Below are positions 7,414 to 12,209 of a stretch of DNA of 17,901 bases, in pieces. The DNA lies in contig JAXFQM010000195.1 in the NCBI GenBank assembly GCA_034178965.1, positions 1 through 17,901 of the forward strand. The letters run 5' to 3'. The translations under genes and the position numbers were made by a program. The stretch is from Colimorpha sp034178965. Its GTDB lineage: Bacteria > Bacteroidota > Bacteroidia > Bacteroidales > P3. The notes beneath the pieces are model-generated. The model saw only the letters and a program-made list of their open reading frames with translations. It did no database searches and was not told where the DNA came from. The first letter of the stretch is position 1, and the number at the start of each line of letters is the position of its first letter.

Positions 7414-8043
7414 TCATCCCTCTGCTTGGTCAAACAGTCCGTTGAATTCCGCGTCTATCATGTCTATCACGCAGCCCAAATCGGCGGGCTTGTCGGCGAA
7501 GTTGTATTTTTCGATGTCCACGACCAGCATTTTTCCCAGGTCGTACTTTTGGGTCCACTCTTCGTATCGTTCGTTTAGGCTTGAAAGATAGTCCAGCCTA
7601 ATGGTATTTTCGTATTCTCGTCCTCTCTTCTGTATTTGCTTTACTAGTGTGGGCACTTCGCCCCGCAGGTATATCAGCATGTCTGGTGGCCTCACGAAAC
7701 TGCATAGCAGTTCAAAAAGGTGAAGGTAGGTGTCGTAATCCCGCGAGTTGAGCAGCCCCATGGTGTGCAGGTTGGGCGCAAAGATGTAGGCGTCCTCATA
7801 TAGGGTGCGGTCCTGCACCACATCGGTCTCGCTTTGCTTAATGTCAAGCAGTTGCTTGAAGCGTTGATAGAGGAAATATATTTGCAGGTTGAAGCTCCAG
7901 CGGCGCATGTCCTCATAGAAACTGATGAGGTAAGGGTTACCTTCGGTGCTTTCGAATAGCGCCGAGTAGCCGTAGTGCCGTGCCAGCATTTTTGTGAGGG
8001 TCGTTTTTCCGCTCCCAATGTTTCCAGCTATCGCAATATGCAT
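7414..8043 (-). CDS. Deoxynucleoside kinase (dGK/dAK/dCK family)
   Basis: The 209-residue cytosolic enzyme phosphorylates deoxynucleosides to monophosphates for nucleotide salvage. The P-loop GNIGSGKTT is at residues 7-15. The family's DRS-type motif appears as QDRTLYEDAYIFA, and the LID arginines as KRGREYENTI, with YLRGEVPTLVKQIQKRGR ahead of them. The sequence FNLQIYFLYQRF fits the substrate-binding helix. Which base it prefers (adenosine, guanosine or cytidine) cannot be read by eye. It is the first gene of the minus-strand block. A good -7 box lies about 90 nt upstream, and the 24-bp tandem duplication lies just beyond that. Confidence 0.92.
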   Translation of the reverse strand: MHIAIAGNIGSGKTTLTKMLARHYGYSALFESTEGNPYLISFYEDMRRWSFNLQIYFLYQRFKQLLDIKQSETDVVQDRTLYEDAYIFAPNLHTMGLLNSRDYDTYLHLFELLCSFVRPPDMLIYLRGEVPTLVKQIQKRGREYENTIRLDYLSSLNERYEEWTQKYDLGKMLVVDIEKYNFADKPADLGCVIDMIDAEFNGLFDQAEG

Positions 8044-8132
8044 AATTATCGCTCCGTGCTTTACCCTGAAATGCGCTGTAACTAATTTTTATATAGCAAC
8101 ATAACGGTTTCAATGAAATGTTTTTTAGCATG

Positions 8133-8140
8133 CAAATATA
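8133..8140 (-). promoter_or_regulatory. Putative -7 box (TATATTTG) driving the kinase-kdsB-SPOR-trmB-yebC-rsmI-mgtC-rimM block
   Basis: On the minus strand TATATTTG matches TAnnTTTG exactly. Transcription starting near 8126 would leave an AU-rich leader of about 83 nt before the kinase ATG at 8043. A TTTA lies about 22 nt upstream of the box and may serve as a poor -33 element. It is the only convincing promoter in front of the eight-gene block. Confidence 0.55.
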
Positions 8141-8166
8141 CAACTTTTTTAGTTCATGGCGGTAAA

Positions 8167-8214
8167 AAAATCGTGGTCGCGCAAAAGATAAAAATCGTGG
8201 TCGCGCAAAAGATA
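8167..8214. repeat. Perfect 24-bp tandem duplication upstream of the kinase promoter
   Basis: Two identical 24-bp units abut at 8167-8190 and 8191-8214, with core TCGTGGTCGCGCAAAAGATA after four A. They begin about 27 nt beyond the -7 box at 8133-8140 and so lie upstream of the promoter of the kinase block, where tandem operator sites could sit. Read on the minus strand each unit also carries TATCTTTTG, one base too long to be a standard TAnnTTTG box. The period is a multiple of three, so the open frame through it repeats eight codons, but I do not consider that frame coding. Confidence 0.9.
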
Positions 8215-8436
8215 ATGACTAACGGAAAGTTCGGAGGCGTTTTTTCCCCTATTTGCGTCGCATCCAGGTGGCGTTGGAGGTGGGAATTGGGTGCTTTGTC
8301 TCTGTTAGGCTGCATGCGGCGTTGGGCTTGTGGCTAACCGCGCCGTTTGGGCGGGCTTTCGAGCGGAAGCCTTGTCATGCTGTATAGTGGCACCGTGCTT
8401 GTTTTGCATGTCTAAGAGCTGGGCGGGAAATGCGAC

Positions 8437-8462
8437 AGGGGGTATTATTGGTATTACCCCCT
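8437..8462. repeat. Stem-loop AGGGGGTA / TACCCCCT
   Basis: Perfect 8-bp arms at 8437-8444 and 8455-8462 flank a 10-nt loop. The inner part contains GGTATTA twice in direct order. It touches the left side of the 11-bp repeat array. No T-tract follows on either strand, so it is not an obvious terminator. Confidence 0.6.
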
Positions 8463-8468
8463 ATCAAC

Positions 8469-8523
8469 TACCCATTAACTACCCATTAACTACCCATAAT
8501 GTACCCATAATGTACCCATAATT
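8469..8523. repeat. Five 11-bp tandem repeats (TACCCATTAAC / TACCCATAATG) enclosed by an inverted repeat
   Basis: The units are TACCCATTAAC at 8469-8479 and 8480-8490, TACCCATAATG at 8491-8501 and 8502-8512, and TACCCATAATT at 8513-8523. The shared core is TACCCAT and the period is exactly 11 bp, close to one helical turn. Outside them, ATCAACTACC at 8463-8472 and GGTAGTTGAT at 8528-8537 are perfect inverted copies, so the whole array could be held in the loop of a stem. This may be a simple minisatellite or a protein-binding array; there is no adjacent replication or plasmid gene. Confidence 0.85.
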
Positions 8524-8660
8524 TATCGGTAGTTGATGGGTGCTTGATGTGTAGTTGGTTAATACATGCTTGGCAGTTGCCTTTGCCGTGCCTTGCGGCA
8601 GGATTCAATTAGGGTAATATTGAACAGGTCATTTCTTGCTGACGGCCGCCTGCTCGGATG

Positions 8661-8703
8661 AAAAAAGGTGCTGGAAGACAAGCGTCGGCCAGCCTTCCAG
8701 CAC
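8661..8703 (-). terminator. Intrinsic terminator, minus strand
   Basis: The arms at 8694-8703 and 8668-8677 pair perfectly over 10 bp around a 16-nt loop. In the minus-strand direction the stem is followed by one C and six T (8661-8666). On the plus strand the run of A comes before the stem instead, so the element reads as a terminator in the minus direction. Confidence 0.6.
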
Positions 8704-8765
8704 GGAAAGTAAAGTGAAAATGCAAGGTTTTTTATGGGCGCAATAAGTCCACGGTTCTCTCATGA
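8661..8765 (-). ncRNA. Candidate small RNA of about 105 nt with its own promoter and terminator
   Basis: Read on the minus strand, a perfect TAnnTTTG box (TAGATTTG, 8772-8779) predicts a start near 8765. About 60 nt further on, a 10-bp perfect stem (GTGCTGGAAG / CTTCCAGCAC) is followed by CTTTTTT, an intrinsic-terminator shape ending near 8661. The unit therefore has both ends defined. The same span contains an ATG at 8761-8763 opening a 44-residue frame that ends at 8629, beyond the terminator, with no recognisable protein. I therefore favour an RNA over a peptide gene. No -33 element is visible, and the family is not one I recognise. Confidence 0.4.
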
Positions 8766-8771
8766 GGCGGT

Positions 8772-8779
8772 CAAATCTA
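8772..8779 (-). promoter_or_regulatory. Putative -7 box (TAGATTTG) of the candidate small RNA
   Basis: This is an exact TAnnTTTG match on the minus strand, in a region without a protein gene, placed about 70 nt ahead of the terminator stem. It lacks a clear TTTG -33 element, so the call rests on the -7 match and on position. Confidence 0.4.
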
Positions 8780-8801
8780 CCCTGGATTGTTTTGCGTCGA
8801 T

Positions 8802-8903
8802 GCGTGCCCGTCATGTGCCACACTGCGTCTTCTGTCGAGAAGTCGCAACGCTCCAAGAAGCGGGGCGACGAATATCATCCATGCGCAGCGCGGGCACGCT
8901 TTT
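8802..8903 (+). other. Nested hairpin followed by a short T-run
   Basis: Outer 9-bp arms GCGTGCCCG (8802-8810) and CGGGCACGC (8891-8899) are perfect complements and are followed by TTTT at 8900-8903. Inside them, a smaller hairpin at 8825-8846 pairs GCG-T-CTTCT with AGAAG-T-CGC around a GTCG loop, with one T-T mismatch. A near-match to the -7 box (TTGTTTTG, 8787-8794) lies just ahead. Arms 80 nt apart can arise by chance, so this is only a possible structured RNA. Confidence 0.2.
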
Positions 8904-9155
8904 GTCGATATGATGCATTCATCCATGCTTATGGCCACGTCAATTCAGTTTGGTAAAGGTCACAGCCTTTTTATGGCCAAAGCCCGAATGGACAGAGATT
9001 CAAGAACCTCATGCCCCGTATATATTTTGTAAAGGGCACATGCGGCGACGAGGAACAGGTGCTGCCATTGGTACTTTCACCGCATGTTGCATGTATTGCA
9101 AGTATCAGAAAATCAACTATTTTATTTCTCCAATAGGCATCCCTCCACACGCAGG

Positions 9156-9230
9156 CAAGGGAGACAACCGGGGGAGGCTTTGGCCAAGGAGCCGACGCCA
9201 GTCGATAGGTTGTCTCCCTTGTCGTTTTTT
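9156..9230 (+). terminator. Strong intrinsic terminator on the plus strand with no recognised gene upstream
   Basis: Perfect 14-bp arms CAAGGGAGACAACC (9156-9169) and GGTTGTCTCCCTTG (9208-9221) are followed two bases later by a run of T from 9224. The 38-nt apical part holds its own GGCT/AGCC pairing around TTGGCCAA. In the minus direction there is no T-run after the stem, so it is not a standard terminator for the lipoprotein gene that stops at 9277. The plus-strand transcript that it would end is not identified. Confidence 0.65.
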
Positions 9231-9276
9231 TGAGAATACGTTGTCTTGTTAGCCGTCAAGGCAAGTCTATTATAGA

Positions 9277-10152
9277 TTATTCACCCAGCAAGTTCAAGGC
9301 TTCGTCGGACAGGAATGGCTTCATCTTCTCGAAAGGTATGACTACCAAGGGCGTGCCTGCGGCATGGCTGGCTATTTCGTAGGGTTGGTAGACGAAAGTC
9401 ACGCCGTCTTTTTGGAAGTAGGGGTGTTGCTTGGGTAGAGGGAATTGGTCTTCATTCACGGGCACGAAGTCGCCGATGGCTTTGGCCAGTTCTGCGTCAT
9501 TCGCGGCGCCGAATTTCTTTTGCAAGGCGTCGAGCAGCAATCTCTTGAGGGCCTTGTTGTTGGCGGCATCAGCTTTCAGTAGGTCAAAACCAAACCGCTT
9601 GCCGTCGGCCTTGCTGTAGGTGTCGCCCGAGGCTTGTTCGTTGCCATTCGCTCCTCCGTCGTAGTAGTAGTTTTTTTCTTCGAAGGAGACGTAAGTGCCG
9701 TTTTCGCAGACTTTCTTGTACGAGAAGTAGCGTTCCATGCCAGGTGCTCCCGTGGCGAGCGCTTCGGTACGCATTTTGCTGAAGAGGGTATCCAAGGCTT
9801 GGCGTACCGTTTGTTCGCCGTCGCTGGCGGGTTGTGCGGCGTTGAGGAGGGTGGCGGCGATGTGGCTTCGCACCGCCGCTGCTGCCTTGTCGTTGTCGTT
9901 GGTGGGCCAGTCTACGTCGGCCTTGGCGGAGAAGTGGATGTAGGCAGCCTTGTCGTCTTTTCGGGGAACGGAGTCATTCAGTTCATAGAGGATGGTTTGG
10001 GTTGCCAAGGCGTTCGCCGCTGTGGTGGAATCTTGCGCGTTGCCCGTTGGCGACTTACAGCCCGTGCTTGCTACGGCAAAGGCTCCGGCCAATGCCCAAA
10101 TTGCTTTCCCGCGCAATGCGGCGGGAAAGACTCTCTGTTTTCTGTTTTTCAT
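9277..10152 (-). CDS. DUF3298-type (RsiV-like) lipoprotein
   Basis: The 291-residue product has an N-terminal signal with a basic stretch, the hydrophobic segment AIWALAGAFAVAS and a candidate lipidated cysteine (C32 in STGCKSP). The box is loose at -3, as is common in Bacteroidota. A Ser/Thr/Ala-rich linker follows. The C-terminal third matches DUF3298/RsiV-type domains: GVTFVYQPYEIASHAAGTPLVVIPFEKMKPFL, read in short blocks such as YQPYEIASHAAGT and VVIPFEKMKPFL, preceded by RFGFDLLK. RsiV in Bacillus is an anti-sigma factor that binds lysozyme. Bacteroidota lipoproteins with this domain have no settled role, and no sigma factor is adjacent. The ATG at 10150-10152 is preferred over an upstream one at 10179 because the signal sequence starts directly after it. 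A small ORF ends 4 nt upstream. Confidence 0.8.
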   Translation of the reverse strand: MKNRKQRVFPAALRGKAIWALAGAFAVASTGCKSPTGNAQDSTTAANALATQTILYELNDSVPRKDDKAAYIHFSAKADVDWPTNDNDKAAAAVRSHIAATLLNAAQPASDGEQTVRQALDTLFSKMRTEALATGAPGMERYFSYKKVCENGTYVSFEEKNYYYDGGANGNEQASGDTYSKADGKRFGFDLLKADAANNKALKRLLLDALQKKFGAANDAELAKAIGDFVPVNEDQFPLPKQHPYFQKDGVTFVYQPYEIASHAAGTPLVVIPFEKMKPFLSDEALNLLGE

Positions 10153-10156
10153 TTTT

Positions 10157-10342
10157 TTATTTAATATTAATGTTAACATTATTTACGAAAGGAATCTGCA
10201 TTTCCAGATACGTTTTTCTCCGCTGCGCCCCCTGGCCTTTGGGTGAGTTGCCGCTGTAGTCGTATTTTTTCCCATGCCTTGCGCTCGGATAGCCTCCCCT
10301 CATCTCTGTTTGGACCGTTGTAGCAAGGTCTTCCCTTGACAT
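10157..10342 (-). CDS. Possible 61-residue small protein ahead of the DUF3298 lipoprotein
   Basis: An ATG at 10340-10342 opens a 61-residue frame that ends with TAA at 10157-10159, four bases before the lipoprotein ATG. The start lies about 24 nt downstream of an exact -7 box at 10366-10373, so it would be the first frame on that transcript. Base composition shifts from AT-rich to mixed exactly at the start, as expected at a gene edge. The product is hydrophilic and basic in the middle (ARHGKKYDYSGNSPKGQGAQ) with no membrane segment or signal peptide. I recognise no family. The alternative is that this is simply a ~200-nt structured leader of the lipoprotein mRNA. Confidence 0.4.
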   Translation of the reverse strand: MSREDLATTVQTEMRGGYPSARHGKKYDYSGNSPKGQGAQRRKTYLEMQIPFVNNVNINIK

Positions 10343-10365
10343 GCGAACTTTTTGACTTCGGATTG

Positions 10366-10373
10366 CAAAAGTA
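10366..10373 (-). promoter_or_regulatory. Putative -7 box (TACTTTTG) for the small ORF and DUF3298 lipoprotein
   Basis: This is an exact TAnnTTTG match on the minus strand. The predicted start near 10359 gives a 16-nt leader to the small ORF, or about 206 nt to the lipoprotein. It is back to back with the glmM promoter box at 10440-10447, with an AT-rich stretch of about 65 bp between them. Confidence 0.5.
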
Positions 10374-10439
10374 GGTAAAAAATGTGACATGCATAAAAAA
10401 ATGGATAGAATTTTTTTCGTACATGACGTTTTTTTTCCG

Positions 10440-10447
10440 TACCTTTG
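10440..10447 (+). promoter_or_regulatory. Putative -7 box (TACCTTTG) for glmM
   Basis: This is an exact TAnnTTTG match, with a TTTCG sequence roughly 20 nt upstream that could stand in for the TTTG -33 element. A start near 10454 gives a leader of about 50 nt to the glmM ATG at 10504. The following bases (CAAAACATATC) are A-rich, as is usual for Bacteroidota leaders without a Shine-Dalgarno site. Confidence 0.6.
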
Positions 10448-10503
10448 CAAAACATATCTGAAAAAGAATTTTGAACGAAAACAAAGAAAAACATTTAACA
10501 ACC

Positions 10504-11895
10504 ATGTCGTTAATAAAATCAATTTCGGGCATTAGGGGCACTATAGGCGGCGGAGCGGGCGAAGGGCTCACTCCTGTCGACACCGTGAAGTTTACAGCGG
10601 CTTTCGCTACTTTTCTGCAACGCAAGCACGGCGGGCGGCGCCTTGCTCTCGTGGTGGGGCGTGACGCAAGGTTGAGCGGCGAAATGGTGGACAAGTTGGT
10701 GGTGGCAACATTGATGGGAATGGGAGTGGATGTGATAGAGACGGGGCTCTCTACAACGCCCACCACCGAGATGACGGTGATGGACAAGCATGCCGACGGT
10801 GGCATCATCATCACCGCCAGCCACAACCCCAAGCATTGGAATGCACTGAAACTGCTGAACGAGAAAGGTGAGTTCATAGACGACGCGGAAGGAAAAGAGG
10901 TGCTGCGGATAGCAGAGAGCAACGAGATACGTTATGCCGAGGTGGACCAATTGGGAAAGGTGACCGAAGACTTCACTACCATCGACGCGCACATCAAGCG
11001 TGTGCTGACGTTGGACTTGGTGGACACGGAAGCGATAAAGAAAGCCGATTTCCGTGTGGCGGTGGACGCCGTGAACAGCACCGGCGGCATTGCCATACCA
11101 CAACTATTGAGGGCTTTGGGGGTAGAGAAAGTGGAGGAACTGAACTGCGACCCAACGGGTCATTTCAGCCACAACCCCGAGCCTATCCCGCAAAACCTGA
11201 CGGACATCGCACGCTTGGTGCCCGAAAGAAAGTGTGACTTGGGCATTGTGGTGGACCCCGATGTAGACAGGCTGGCGCTGGTGTGCGAAACGGGAGACAT
11301 GTACGGCGAAGAGTATACGCTGGTGACGGTGGCGGACTATGTGTTGCAGCACACGCCAGGCAACACCGTGTCGAACATGAGCAGCACCAGGGCCTTGCGC
11401 GACGTCACCGAACAACGCTATCATCAAAGCTACAGCGCTAGCGCGGTGGGAGAGGTGAATGTGACCACTCTCATGAAGAAGACCGGAGCTGTGATTGGCG
11501 GCGAGGGCAATGGTGGGGTTATTTACCCCGCCCTGCACTATGGACGCGACGCACTGGTGGGAGTGGCGCTCTTCCTCTCCTGCCTGGCAAAGAGCGGCAT
11601 GAAGGCTAGTGAATTGAGGAAAACGTTCCCCGAATATGTCATCAGCAAGAACCGCAAGGAACTTACCCCTGATATGGATGTGGATGCTATACTGAAGGCT
11701 ATGGCAGAAAAATACAAAAACGAACAGGTGAGCACCATCGACGGCGTGAAGATTGACTTTGCCGACAAATGGGCGCATCTGCGCAAAAGCAATACGGAAC
11801 CCATCATTCGCATCTATTGCGAGGCGCATACCGCAGAGGAGGCCGATGGCTTAGCAGCAAGTATCATCAAAGATATAGAGACGCTCATGCATTGA
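10504..11895 (+). CDS. glmM: Phosphoglucosamine mutase (alpha-D-phosphohexomutase family)
   Basis: GlmM converts glucosamine-6-phosphate to glucosamine-1-phosphate on the way to UDP-GlcNAc for peptidoglycan and lipid A. The 463-residue product contains all four phosphohexomutase sites. These are the phosphoserine loop TASHNPKHWNALKLL (S106), the metal loop DPDVDRLAL (D251, D253, D255), the sugar-specificity loop GGEGNGGVIYP and the phosphate-binding loop RKSNTEPIIRIY (from R427). The N-terminus LIKSISGIRGTIGG is typical of Bacteroidota GlmM. Phosphomannomutase or phosphoglucomutase activity cannot be excluded by eye. The ATG at 10504 is preferred over an in-frame TTG at 10471, which lies too close to the promoter. 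A palindrome covers the stop codon. It leads a plus-strand series with pspC, the FGE-like gene and the fucosidase. Confidence 0.88.
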   Translation: MSLIKSISGIRGTIGGGAGEGLTPVDTVKFTAAFATFLQRKHGGRRLALVVGRDARLSGEMVDKLVVATLMGMGVDVIETGLSTTPTTEMTVMDKHADGGIIITASHNPKHWNALKLLNEKGEFIDDAEGKEVLRIAESNEIRYAEVDQLGKVTEDFTTIDAHIKRVLTLDLVDTEAIKKADFRVAVDAVNSTGGIAIPQLLRALGVEKVEELNCDPTGHFSHNPEPIPQNLTDIARLVPERKCDLGIVVDPDVDRLALVCETGDMYGEEYTLVTVADYVLQHTPGNTVSNMSSTRALRDVTEQRYHQSYSASAVGEVNVTTLMKKTGAVIGGEGNGGVIYPALHYGRDALVGVALFLSCLAKSGMKASELRKTFPEYVISKNRKELTPDMDVDAILKAMAEKYKNEQVSTIDGVKIDFADKWAHLRKSNTEPIIRIYCEAHTAEEADGLAASIIKDIETLMH

Positions 11896-11903
11896 TGCAT
11901 GAG
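11884..11903. repeat. Palindrome centred on the glmM stop codon
   Basis: CTCATGCAT at 11884-11892 and ATGCATGAG at 11895-11903 are exact reverse complements separated by TG. The glmM TGA (11893-11895) lies in the centre. As RNA it could fold with a slightly larger loop. As DNA it is a near-perfect two-fold symmetric site. No T-run follows, so it is not a standard terminator and transcription may continue into pspC. Confidence 0.7.
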
Positions 11904-11959
11904 TGAAACATGTATGCGATCAAAAAATATTGAATCATCAAGACAAACTATTCACAACG

Positions 11960-12148
11960 ATGAACGAGCGGAAAAAACTTTATAGGACCAAGGATGACAA
12001 GAAGATTGCGGGCGTATGCGGCGGGCTAGGACGCTATTTCAACCTCGATGCCACGCTGGTGCGCATTATCTTCTTGGTGCTGCTGGTAGGGTATGGCAGC
12101 GGACTGCTATTATACCTCATCATGTGGCTGCTGATGCCCGAACAATGA
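11960..12148 (+). CDS. Small PspC-domain membrane protein
   Basis: The 62-residue product is a minimal PspC-domain protein. The motif KLYRTKDDKKIAGVCGGLGRYFNLD is characteristic and is followed by one long hydrophobic segment ending LYLIMWLLMPEQ, which is membrane-embedded. In enterobacteria PspC acts with PspB in sensing envelope stress. Stand-alone short forms like this are common in Bacteroidota and their role is not established. The ATG at 11960 is chosen because the PspC domain starts six residues later; longer in-frame extensions run into the palindrome at the glmM stop. It is 64 nt after glmM and 61 nt before the FGE-like gene. No phage-shock regulator or PspA gene is nearby. Confidence 0.87.
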   Translation: MNERKKLYRTKDDKKIAGVCGGLGRYFNLDATLVRIIFLVLLVGYGSGLLLYLIMWLLMPEQ

Positions 12149-12209
12149 TTGATGGCGGGGCAGCGGATAACCTTGTTGTTTTCCTACACAATAATAAAAT
12201 TTATTGGAT

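Larger units (their letters stand above)
8141..9276. other. 1.1-kb stretch without a convincing protein gene, rich in repeats and hairpins
   Basis: Short open frames exist here on both strands, but none resembles a known family, and they overlap each other in several frames. Separately listed elements are the 24-bp tandem duplication, an 8-bp stem-loop at 8437-8462, the 11-bp repeats at 8469-8523, a candidate minus-strand small RNA at 8661-8765, a plus-strand hairpin at 8802-8903 and a plus-strand terminator at 9156-9230. Weaker inverted repeats also occur: a 7-bp stem with a 4-nt loop at 8354-8371 (one G-T pair) and 8-bp arms at 9038-9045 and 9080-9087. Between 8215 and 8436 I see nothing beyond that small hairpin. 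The stretch may also contain decayed genes. Confidence 0.6.

Noticed and set aside
8113..8337. Plus-strand open frame through the 24-bp duplication, giving an eight-residue peptide repeat
   Set aside because: The frame starts inside the kinase promoter region on the opposite strand, has no promoter of its own, and the peptide repeat simply reflects a DNA duplication with a period divisible by three.
8469..8523. CRISPR array
   Set aside because: The units are 11 bp with no spacers, and the 24-bp pair at 8167-8214 is also gapless. No cas gene is present.
8463..8540. Replication origin or plasmid iterons
   Set aside because: There is no dnaA, rep or partition gene nearby, and I found no TTATCCACA-type DnaA box in the interval.
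8629..8763. 44-residue minus-strand peptide from the ATG at 8763
   Set aside because: It would be nearly leaderless and its frame continues past the intrinsic terminator, so a complete message is unlikely; a non-coding RNA explains the signals better.
9156..9221. Integron attC site
   Set aside because: The arms end in CAACC/GGTTG, but the conserved RYYYAAC and GTTRRRY core sequences do not fit, and there is no integrase or cassette.
9156..9221. Signal recognition particle RNA
   Set aside because: CCAAGG appears in the apical part, but the conserved GGAAGG and AAGCAG apical motifs of the SRP RNA hairpin are absent.
8762..9252. Overlapping short plus-strand frames (8762-8956, 8787-9032, 8950-9252)
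   Set aside because: They lie in different frames over the same DNA, match nothing that I recognise, and the last one runs through the terminator stem.
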